DNA of 8,218 nt. Origin: Clostridia bacterium (lineage in GTDB: Bacteria; Bacillota; Clostridia; UMGS1883). Positions 1-4,623 of this stretch are shown piece by piece. The notes beneath the pieces were generated by a model. The model searched no databases. It was not told the origin of the DNA and saw only the letters and a list, made by a program, of their open reading frames with translations. The stretch's first letter is position 1. The number at the start of each line of letters is the position of its first letter. The stretch is from assembly GCA_021202495.1 (NCBI GenBank), contig JAJQCX010000106.1, forward strand, positions 1 to 8,218, in the 5' to 3' direction. A program made the translations under genes and the position numbers.

Positions 1-99
1 TGGGGAAAAGCGGAGCTTGTCCCCGTGTTCAGCCGCGAAGCGGCTGAACTGTTACCGACCGTAAGGAGAATAAGCAATTTAATGTCAAAACGCGGTTGA
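1..99 (+). CDS. Possible C-terminal end of an unidentified upstream gene (partial)
   Basis: Frame 1 is open from the window edge to a TGA at 97-99, giving 32 residues that end in NLMSKRG. The other two forward frames stop at 45-47 and 62-64. The composition (GCG, GAG, GTC, CCC, GTG, AGG/AGA codons, and an amphipathic run of Leu, Ala, Glu and Arg) resembles the other genes here. The stop codon falls inside the -35 element of the next operon's promoter, a compact arrangement. I do not recognise the family and 32 codons are too few for a confident call. The stretch also holds two inverted repeats, so it could instead be noncoding. Confidence 0.4.
   Translation, partial: WGKAELVPVFSREAAELLPTVRRISNLMSKRG
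2..48. repeat. Two adjacent inverted repeats (hairpins)
   Basis: The first pairs 2-11 with 15-24 (nine of ten pairs, 3-nt loop GGA). The second pairs 28-36 with 40-48 (nine perfect pairs, 3-nt loop GAA). Neither is followed by a T-run, so they are not typical intrinsic terminators. They overlap the possible upstream reading frame and could be a coincidence of its codons or a small palindromic element. Confidence 0.45.
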
Positions 100-124
100 C
101 AGAGCAAAGGTTAAATGTTATAAT
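96..124 (+). promoter_or_regulatory. Sigma-A promoter with consensus -35, 17-bp spacer and extended -10
   Basis: TTGACA at 96-101 and TATAAT at 119-124 are separated by exactly 17 bp. TG at 116-117 supplies the extended -10 element (TGtTATAAT). Both hexamers match consensus perfectly, so strong basal transcription starting near 130-132 is expected. It lies about 95 nt upstream of the phosphatase start and is the only convincing promoter in the window. I saw no obvious operator palindrome overlapping it. Confidence 0.9.
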
Positions 125-190
125 AACAATGAAAGTCTATGTTTATATTGATAAAAGGCTATAAAAAGATGTAAATAACAAATAAAAATG

Positions 191-214
191 AATAAAACAA
201 ATAAAACAAATAAA
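191..214 (+). repeat. 9-nt A-rich tandem repeat in the phosphatase leader
   Basis: The unit AATAAAACA occurs at 191-199 and 200-208 and begins again at 209-214. It fills the place where a Shine-Dalgarno sequence would be expected for the phosphatase gene. The rest of the 131-215 leader is also very A/T rich and has no strong hairpin. A-rich leaders can assist ribosome binding through protein S1, so the repeat may act as a translation enhancer; that role is inferred. Confidence 0.65.
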
Positions 215-224
215 GATGGTGAAT

Positions 225-941
225 ATGCAAGGATTTGTTGATACACATTCGCACATTTTGTTTTCCACGGACGACGGGGCAAGGGATATTGAGGAATCGA
301 TGGAAATGCTCCGCGCAGAGCGTAACGAGGGCGCGGACGCGGTTTTTTTGACCCCGCATTTTTATGAGGGTGAGAAAAACAGCACGCATATTGCCGAGCG
401 TTTTGAAAAATTAAAGCTGCGGGCGGCAACGGAGGTTCCCGAGCTCAAGCTTTATTTGGGCAATGAAATTTTGTGCCTGTACGACGCGGTGGGCGCGGTT
501 CTGAAAAACGAGGCGCGTACATACGGCACAACAAAATATGTTTTGATTGAGTTTGTGCCGCAGGCGCCGTTTGACACTGTGAAGGGACACATCGAAGCGT
601 TTTTGCGCGAGGGCTATGTGCCCGTCGTCGCGCATTGCGAGAGATATGACAATGTGTTTAAAACACAGGGCGGCGAAAGGCTGCGCGAAATTGTGCAAAT
701 GGGCGCGCTTATCCAGATTAATTGCGACACATTTGTCAACGCGGGTTTTTTTGAGGGGAGGTACCTCAAAAAAATATTGCGCGAGGGCTTGGTGTTCGCC
801 GTCGGAACCGATGCGCATAACAATTCCTCGCGTGCGCCGAGGATGAAAAAGGCATACGATTGGGTTGTAAAAAACGCCGGACGCGGGATTGCGGATAAAA
901 TCTTCCGCGAAAACGCGAGGGCTTTGATAAATAATTCATAA
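225..941 (+). CDS. cpsB: CpsB/CapC-type PHP-family phosphotyrosine-protein phosphatase
   Basis: A cytoplasmic manganese-type PHP phosphatase, expected to dephosphorylate the tyrosine tail of the CpsD kinase two genes downstream. The 238-residue length matches the family (about 240-255). Visible motifs, numbered from the start at 225, are: the N-terminal DTHSH metal-binding motif (H8, H10), DDG at 16-18, TPH (H45), the GNEI glutamate (E81), AHCERY (H137) and GTDAHN (D196, H198). All metal-site motifs appear intact. The start is uncertain. ATG 225 is preferred because GGTGA at 218-222 matches the extended anti-SD and because family members begin close to the D-x-H-x-H motif. ATG 216 would add three residues and has no Shine-Dalgarno. 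It is first in the operon, behind the consensus promoter. The alternative of a histidinol-phosphatase-type PHP enzyme is unlikely given the CpsC and CpsD neighbours. The symbol is by family analogy. Confidence 0.92.
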   Translation: MQGFVDTHSHILFSTDDGARDIEESMEMLRAERNEGADAVFLTPHFYEGEKNSTHIAERFEKLKLRAATEVPELKLYLGNEILCLYDAVGAVLKNEARTYGTTKYVLIEFVPQAPFDTVKGHIEAFLREGYVPVVAHCERYDNVFKTQGGERLREIVQMGALIQINCDTFVNAGFFEGRYLKKILREGLVFAVGTDAHNNSSRAPRMKKAYDWVVKNAGRGIADKIFRENARALINNS

Positions 942-951
942 TAAAAAAATT

Positions 952-966
952 GCCGCGTTTTGCGGC
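952..966 (+). other. Small hairpin just upstream of the cpsC ribosome binding site
   Basis: GCCGC at 952-956 pairs with GCGGC at 962-966 around a GTTTT loop. It is preceded by a run of A residues and followed by only two T residues before GGAGG at 969, so it is unlikely to terminate. It could help set relative expression or mRNA stability between the phosphatase and the adaptor. Confidence 0.4.
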
Positions 967-968
967 TT

Positions 969-973
969 GGAGG
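969..973 (+). promoter_or_regulatory. Ribosome binding site deciding the cpsC start
   Basis: GGAGG lies 7 nt before ATG 981, ideal spacing. It rules out the longer reading that would begin at TTG 960, which lies inside the preceding hairpin and upstream of this site. Confidence 0.9.
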
Positions 974-980
974 AAGATGT

Positions 981-1790
981 ATGACCGAAAATGTGACCAG
1001 CCAAAAAAGAAAAACACAAACCAACAGCGGGGAAATCGTGATAGATTTGCAGGCGCTTTTGGGCGAACTCTTGAGAGCCGCGCCGATTATCATTGCGATT
1101 GCGCTCGTGGGAGCCATTTTGGGATTTGTCTATTCAAAATTTTTTGTGACGCCGATGTATAGGGCTTCAACGTCGGTTTACGTAATCGGACGTGCGTCGG
1201 ACACGCTTAACACGTCCGATTTGCAGACGGGTTTGCAGCTGACCGAGGACTATGCGCAGATAATCAAGAGCAACACCGTGTGCGAGAGAGTTTTGGAAGA
1301 GCTTGGGATAGACAGCATTACGCCCCCTCAGCTTGCGAGCATGATTTCCGTTTCCAAGGCGGGAGACGATACGCGTATGCTTGTCATCTCCGTTTCGTCG
1401 TCAAGCCCGTCGTTTTGTCAAACGGTTGCAAACGAACTGAGGGTTGTGGCGTCGGATTATATAGTTGAGGTTATGGACTTGCCGAGCGTCAACACGGTCG
1501 ACGAGGCAAAGCTTCCGACAACGCCCTATACGCCCAATACAAGCAGAAATGTTATGATGGGCTTTTTGGCGGGCTTTGTCATTGCGGCGGGCATAGTTGT
1601 GCTGCGATATATGTTAAACGACTCTCTGATGACGGAGGAGGACGTTAAAAACAGACTTGATCTCAGCGTATTGGGCACGGTGCCGCTGCAGGAGGATGAG
1701 AACGGCGAGGGCAGAGAAAAGAAATCAACGTTCAAAAAATATGTCAACAGATTAGGCTATTCGGTAAAACGCCGAACAAGAAAACATTGA
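981..1790 (+). CDS. cpsC: CpsC/CapA-type Wzz-family chain-length regulator and tyrosine-kinase adaptor
   Basis: A polysaccharide co-polymerase of the Gram-positive type: two transmembrane helices flank an extracytoplasmic domain, and the C-terminal cytoplasmic tail is expected to bind and activate the CpsD kinase. The protein is 269 residues. Helix 1 spans about residues 33-52, rich in Ile, Ala, Leu and Val after a basic N-terminus; helix 2 spans about 191-212. A proline-rich PxxPxxP segment (P179, P182, P185) lies just before helix 2, as is usual in the Wzz family. The extracytoplasmic part contains the family-typical stretch around LTEDYAQIIKS followed by a repeated Val/Leu/Glu helix. The tail (213-269) is acidic and then strongly basic, ending RRTRKH. 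The start at ATG 981 follows the GGAGG at 969. It sits 39 nt after the phosphatase stop. The gene ends directly before the 14-G tract. Confidence 0.92.
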   Translation: MTENVTSQKRKTQTNSGEIVIDLQALLGELLRAAPIIIAIALVGAILGFVYSKFFVTPMYRASTSVYVIGRASDTLNTSDLQTGLQLTEDYAQIIKSNTVCERVLEELGIDSITPPQLASMISVSKAGDDTRMLVISVSSSSPSFCQTVANELRVVASDYIVEVMDLPSVNTVDEAKLPTTPYTPNTSRNVMMGFLAGFVIAAGIVVLRYMLNDSLMTEEDVKNRLDLSVLGTVPLQEDENGEGREKKSTFKKYVNRLGYSVKRRTRKH

Positions 1791-1792
1791 AA

Positions 1793-1806
1793 GGGGGGGG
1801 GGGGGG
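1793..1806 (+). repeat. Homopolymer of 14 consecutive G residues between cpsC and cpsD
   Basis: The tract starts 2 nt after the cpsC TGA (1788-1790). It ends in the GGAG (1805-1808) that acts as ribosome binding site for cpsD ATG 1817. Such a run is wildly improbable by chance at this base composition. Long G runs are prone to replication and transcription slippage and underlie phase variation in some other bacteria. Here the run lies after the cpsC stop, so length changes cannot fuse the two proteins. They could alter translational coupling, RNA structure at the ribosome binding site, or the reading frame of an alternative start at TTG 1787. A sequencing or assembly error in the exact length is possible. 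Confidence 0.95.
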
Positions 1807-1808
1807 AG
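1805..1808 (+). promoter_or_regulatory. cpsD ribosome binding site formed by the end of the G tract
   Basis: GGAG at 1805-1808 is 8 nt upstream of ATG 1817. Its two G residues are the last two of the 14-G run, so the site is physically part of the unstable tract. The distance from GGAG to ATG would not change if the run lengthened or shortened. Confidence 0.7.
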
Positions 1809-1816
1809 TGGTGGCT

Positions 1817-2581
1817 ATGACAGAAGTTAAATCAATGATACTTGACAAATATTCAAACCGCGAAGCGTATAAATCCATCCGCACAAATTTGGAATTTTGC
1901 GGCGACGACGTTAAAGTAATTGAATTTACAAGCTGCGTTTTGCACGAAGGAAAAAGCACTGTTTCGCTGAATATTGCCGCATCGTTTGCCGACATGGGCA
2001 AAAAGGTGCTGATGGTTGACGCGGATTTGAGAAAGAGCCTTTTTGCGTCAAAGCTTACAATAAGCCGCGATGTGCCGGGTCTTGTGCATTATCTTTCGGG
2101 CAGAGCAAAGATGGAAGAGGTTGTGCTCGATACCGATGTGCCGAATTTAAAATTTATATATGCGGGAGCGACGCCGCCCAATCCGACCGAGCTTTTGGCG
2201 GGAAAGAGGTTTAAGGAGTTTATCGACCTTGCGAAGGCGCAGTTTGATTATGTCATAATCGACACTCCGCCGCTCGGAATGGTTATCGACGCCGCCGTTA
2301 TTTCGCCCATGTGCGACGGAGTCGTGATTGTTATTGCGGCAAACGACGTCAGCTACAAATACGCTCTTGAAATAAAGGATCAGCTCGTGCGCGCAAACTG
2401 CCGCATTTTGGGCGTTGTCCTCAATAAGGCTGACGTTTCCAAGACCGGATATTATTCCAAGTATTACGGCAAGAAGTACGGCAAAAAATACGGCTACGGT
2501 TATGGCCACGGCTACGGCTATTACGGGCATCCGCAGGAAGACGGCGAGGATCAAAAGGGAGAAAAGAAAGCAAAAAAATAG
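1817..2581 (+). CDS. cpsD: CpsD/CapB-type bacterial tyrosine kinase (BY-kinase)
   Basis: A cytoplasmic P-loop tyrosine autokinase, the catalytic half of the two-protein Gram-positive BY-kinase, partnered with the CpsC homologue just upstream. From ATG 1817 it has 254 residues. Motifs: EAYKSIRTN (16-24, oligomerisation motif), Walker A ending EGKST (K46, S47, T48), Walker A' VLMVDAD (D68, D70), and Walker B DYVIID (D149). The C-terminus is a tyrosine cluster with 11 Tyr between residues 212 and 236 in a Gly/Lys/His background, the expected autophosphorylation site, followed by an acidic then lysine-rich end. The residues before EGKST are Leu-His, where many homologues have Pro plus a small residue. 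ATG 1817 is chosen for its 8-nt spacing from GGAG. An in-frame TTG at 1787 overlapping the cpsC stop would add ten residues with five Gly encoded by the G tract. MinD/ParA ATPases share the fold but lack the Tyr tail. Confidence 0.93.
   Translation: MTEVKSMILDKYSNREAYKSIRTNLEFCGDDVKVIEFTSCVLHEGKSTVSLNIAASFADMGKKVLMVDADLRKSLFASKLTISRDVPGLVHYLSGRAKMEEVVLDTDVPNLKFIYAGATPPNPTELLAGKRFKEFIDLAKAQFDYVIIDTPPLGMVIDAAVISPMCDGVVIVIAANDVSYKYALEIKDQLVRANCRILGVVLNKADVSKTGYYSKYYGKKYGKKYGYGYGHGYGYYGHPQEDGEDQKGEKKAKK
2465..2518 (+). repeat. Hexamer repeat (TACGGC-type) encoding the kinase tyrosine tail
   Basis: TACGGC occurs at 2465, 2477, 2489 and 2513, with the variants TACGGT (2495), TATGGC (2501) and CACGGC (2507). 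The first copies are spaced by Lys-Lys codons, giving YGKK units followed by YG units. Codon-level similarity suggests growth by slippage or unequal recombination, and not only selection for Tyr. Copy number sets the number of phospho-acceptor tyrosines. Confidence 0.8.
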
Positions 2582-2584
2582 AAT

Positions 2585-2619
2585 AAAAAAGCCGCGTGCT
2601 TTGCCCCGCGGCTTTTTTT
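2585..2619 (+). terminator. Strong, bidirectional intrinsic terminator after cpsD
   Basis: GCCGCG (2591-2596) pairs with CGCGGC (2607-2612) around a 10-nt loop. Six A residues lie before the stem and seven T residues (2613-2619) after it, so the helix can extend through A-U pairs and works on both strands. It begins 3 nt after the cpsD stop and ends only 27 nt before the next start codon, leaving no room for a promoter between them. Confidence 0.9.
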
Positions 2620-2638
2620 AAAAAAGAAAAGGAACGGC

Positions 2639-2643
2639 GGAGG
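2639..2643 (+). promoter_or_regulatory. Ribosome binding site deciding the SDR start
   Basis: GGAGG at 2639-2643 precedes ATG 2647 by only 3 nt, a short but usable spacing. It excludes the longer in-frame opening at GTG 2596, which lies inside the terminator and would encode its U-tract as Phe and Lys codons. Confidence 0.75.
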
Positions 2644-2646
2644 AAA

Positions 2647-3549
2647 ATGAAACGAGCAATAGTCACGGGGGCAAGCGGAATGTTGGGCTCAAACCTCATT
2701 CGTCGTCTGACGGAAAACGAGGTTGAGGTTGCGGCGTTGGTGCGCCCCAAAACAAAAAAACTGAAAAACATACCGAATAATGATTTGGTTAAGATATACG
2801 AATGCGACGCGGGCGAAATGAGCGCATTTGAGCCGCAAGGCAAATTTGACGCGGTGTTCAACTTTGCGTGGATGGGAACGATGGGCAAGGAGCGAAGCAA
2901 CCGAGCGCTGCAGGAAAAAAACGTGAAAAACACAATGAGCGCGCTTTACATGGCGGAGAGAGCCGGCGCAAAGGTCTTTGTAACCTGCGGCTCTCAAGCC
3001 GAATACGGCACGGCGAATGTGAAGCTCAAGGAGGACACTCCCTTAAATCCCGAGAACGAATACGCCGTCGCAAAGGCTCTTTCTTCAATGCTTGTGCGCG
3101 AGCGGTGCGAAAAAACGGGCATTGCGCACGTTCATGCGCGGGTTGTGAGCGTGTACGGCTTGGGCGATAACCCCGGCACAATGGTCGAAACCGCAGTGCG
3201 CCAAATGCTCGCAAACGAGGAAACGCAGTTTACAACCGGCGAGCAAAGGTGGGATTATTTAAACGCGCGCGACGCGGCAAGGGCGTTTTACCTCATGGCG
3301 GAAGAACAAAAGACAAAGACATACGTTGTGGGCTCCGGCGAGTGCCGCCCGCTTGCCGAATATATAAAAATTATCGCGGAGGAGACGGGCTACGAAAAGG
3401 AGATAGGCTTCGGAAAAATAAAGCCCTCACCCGGCACGCCCCGCTTTCTCTGCGCGGGCATAACCGAACTCAAAAAACTGGGCTTTGAGCCTAAAATAGA
3501 ATTTCGAGAGGGAATAAGGGAAATAATAGAGGCGAAGATGAAAGCCTGA
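2647..3549 (+). CDS. NAD(P)-dependent sugar-nucleotide epimerase/dehydratase (extended SDR)
   Basis: A cytoplasmic oxidoreductase of the extended short-chain dehydrogenase family, most of whose members rearrange nucleotide-activated sugars. It has 300 residues. The N-terminal beta-alpha-beta NAD(P) motif TGASGMLG has glycines at 8, 11 and 14. The catalytic YxxxK is Y139-K143, and S116 in the CGSQAEYG strand is the likely third catalytic residue. The later GEQRWDYLNARDAARA stretch corresponds to the substrate-side motif seen in dTDP/CDP-sugar 4,6-dehydratases and CDP-abequose/paratose synthase-like enzymes. The exact substrate cannot be read from sequence. It lies behind the cpsD terminator and 21 nt before the DAHP synthase, suggesting co-transcription with the latter. 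A role in making a sugar for a surface polymer fits the neighbourhood but is inferred. Confidence 0.85.
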   Translation: MKRAIVTGASGMLGSNLIRRLTENEVEVAALVRPKTKKLKNIPNNDLVKIYECDAGEMSAFEPQGKFDAVFNFAWMGTMGKERSNRALQEKNVKNTMSALYMAERAGAKVFVTCGSQAEYGTANVKLKEDTPLNPENEYAVAKALSSMLVRERCEKTGIAHVHARVVSVYGLGDNPGTMVETAVRQMLANEETQFTTGEQRWDYLNARDAARAFYLMAEEQKTKTYVVGSGECRPLAEYIKIIAEETGYEKEIGFGKIKPSPGTPRFLCAGITELKKLGFEPKIEFREGIREIIEAKMKA

Positions 3550-3560
3550 CAGGAAGGATA

Positions 3561-3565
3561 GGTGG
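3561..3565 (+). promoter_or_regulatory. Ribosome binding site for the DAHP synthase
   Basis: GGTGG at 3561-3565 lies 5 nt before ATG 3571, supporting that start. GTG 3562 would fall inside this site and is unlikely. ATG 3577 is possible but its spacing is 11 nt. Confidence 0.6.
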
Positions 3566-3570
3566 TTCCG

Positions 3571-4599
3571 ATGAACATGAAATTTTTGCGTAAGCTGCCG
3601 ATACCGGCGGAAGTAAAAAAGCAGTTTCCCATTTCGGAAAAAACGGCTGAGATAAGAAGAAAGAGAAACGAAGAAATAAACGCGGTTTTTACGGGCGAGA
3701 GCGACAAATTCGCGCTCATAATCGGCCCCTGCAGCGCCGACCGTGAGGACGCGGTGATGGATTATATTTACCGCTTGGCGAAACTGCAGGAAGAAGTAAA
3801 GGATAAAATATTGATAATCCCGCGCATTTACACCAATAAGCCGCGCACGACCGGCGAGGGGTATAAGGGCATGGCGTCGCAGCCCGACCCGCTCAAAAAA
3901 CCCGATTTGTACGAGGGGCTGCTTTCGATAAGAAGGCTCCACACGAGAGCCGTTGAGGAAACCGGCTTCACCTGTGCGGACGAAATGCTCTATCCCGAAA
4001 ATTACAGATATTTGTCCGATGTTTTGGGCTATATCGCAGTCGGCGCGAGAAGCGTTGAAAACCAGCAGCACAGGCTTGTCTCATCGGGCTCCGATTTGCC
4101 CATAGGCATGAAAAACCCTACGGGCGGAGATTTTTCGGTAATGCTCAACTCAATCGTCGCGGCGCAGAAGGGGCACATGTTCCTCTATCGCGGCTGGGAG
4201 GTCGAAACCGAGGGAAACCCGCTCGCGCACGCGATACTGCGCGGATATGTCAATAAGCACGGTTCGACGATACCCAATTATCACTATGAGGATCTCGCGA
4301 CGCTATATGAAATGTATCAAAAGAAGAATTTGGCGAACATGGGCGTTATCATCGACACGAACCATTCAAATTCGGGCAAAAAATATTTAGAGCAGATAAG
4401 AATTGCCAAGGAGGTTGTACACACTAAAAATCACAACCCCGATATGGCAAAATTCATCAAGGGTTTAATGATTGAAAGCTATATAGAGGACGGCAGCCAA
4501 AAGGCGGAGGAAGGCATTTACGGAAAATCCATCACCGACCCGTGCTTGGGCTGGGAAAAGTCGGAGAGGCTTGTGCTCGACATAGCGGACAGCATATAA
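3571..4599 (+). CDS. aroF: 3-deoxy-7-phosphoheptulonate (DAHP) synthase, type I AroF/G/H class
   Basis: Condenses phosphoenolpyruvate with erythrose 4-phosphate to DAHP, the committed step of the shikimate pathway, in the cytoplasm. It has 342 residues, close to the roughly 350 of E. coli AroG. The four metal ligands known from AroG are all present in order: C54 in GPCS, H265 in TNHSN, E302 in MIES and D323 in SITDPCLGW. Substrate-site motifs are also intact: NKPRTT with YKG, GARSVENQ, GMKNPTGGD and ILRG. The N-terminal extension before the barrel is the kind that carries feedback control in this class, but the effector cannot be told here. The start at ATG 3571 is set by GGTGG at 3561. It lies 21 nt after the SDR and 24 nt before the glycoside hydrolase. 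No other aromatic-pathway gene is in view. The symbol is a class label; the paralogue type is not resolved. Confidence 0.93.
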   Translation: MNMKFLRKLPIPAEVKKQFPISEKTAEIRRKRNEEINAVFTGESDKFALIIGPCSADREDAVMDYIYRLAKLQEEVKDKILIIPRIYTNKPRTTGEGYKGMASQPDPLKKPDLYEGLLSIRRLHTRAVEETGFTCADEMLYPENYRYLSDVLGYIAVGARSVENQQHRLVSSGSDLPIGMKNPTGGDFSVMLNSIVAAQKGHMFLYRGWEVETEGNPLAHAILRGYVNKHGSTIPNYHYEDLATLYEMYQKKNLANMGVIIDTNHSNSGKKYLEQIRIAKEVVHTKNHNPDMAKFIKGLMIESYIEDGSQKAEEGIYGKSITDPCLGWEKSERLVLDIADSI

Positions 4600-4623
4600 A
4601 AAAAGAAGGAAAGGAAAAAAATT

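Noticed and set aside
129..164. Eleven-codon upstream ORF (MKVYVYIDKRL) in the cps leader
   Set aside because: Its ATG begins at or before the predicted transcription start (about 130-132) and has no ribosome binding site.
118..429. Minus-strand open frame opposite the promoter and phosphatase gene
   Set aside because: It lies opposite a promoter and a clear PHP-family gene, has low-complexity Phe/Leu/Tyr content from an A-rich leader, and resembles no known family.
960..980. Longer cpsC start at TTG 960
   Set aside because: It lies inside a hairpin and upstream of the ideal GGAGG at 969; ATG 981 is clearly better.
1788..1806. Slippage on the G tract fusing the adaptor and kinase into one protein
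   Set aside because: The cpsC stop TGA (1788-1790) is upstream of the tract, so frame changes in the tract cannot bypass it.
2596..2646. Longer SDR start at GTG 2596
   Set aside because: It would translate through the terminator loop and U-tract; the NAD-binding motif follows ATG 2647 directly, as usual for the family.
2421..2933. Minus-strand open frame spanning cpsD, the terminator and the SDR gene
   Set aside because: It crosses a strong bidirectional terminator and is the shadow of two well-supported genes; the sequence is Arg/Ser-rich without motifs.
3427..4071. Minus-strand 214-residue open frame opposite the DAHP synthase
   Set aside because: The + strand carries a fully conserved enzyme here; the opposite frame is a by-product of its codon use.
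3571..4599. Alternative identity as KDO-8-phosphate or sialic-acid synthase in a polysaccharide locus
   Set aside because: The GPCS, KPRTT, TNHSN and SITDPCLGW motifs and the N-terminal extension match type I DAHP synthase, not KdsA or NeuB.
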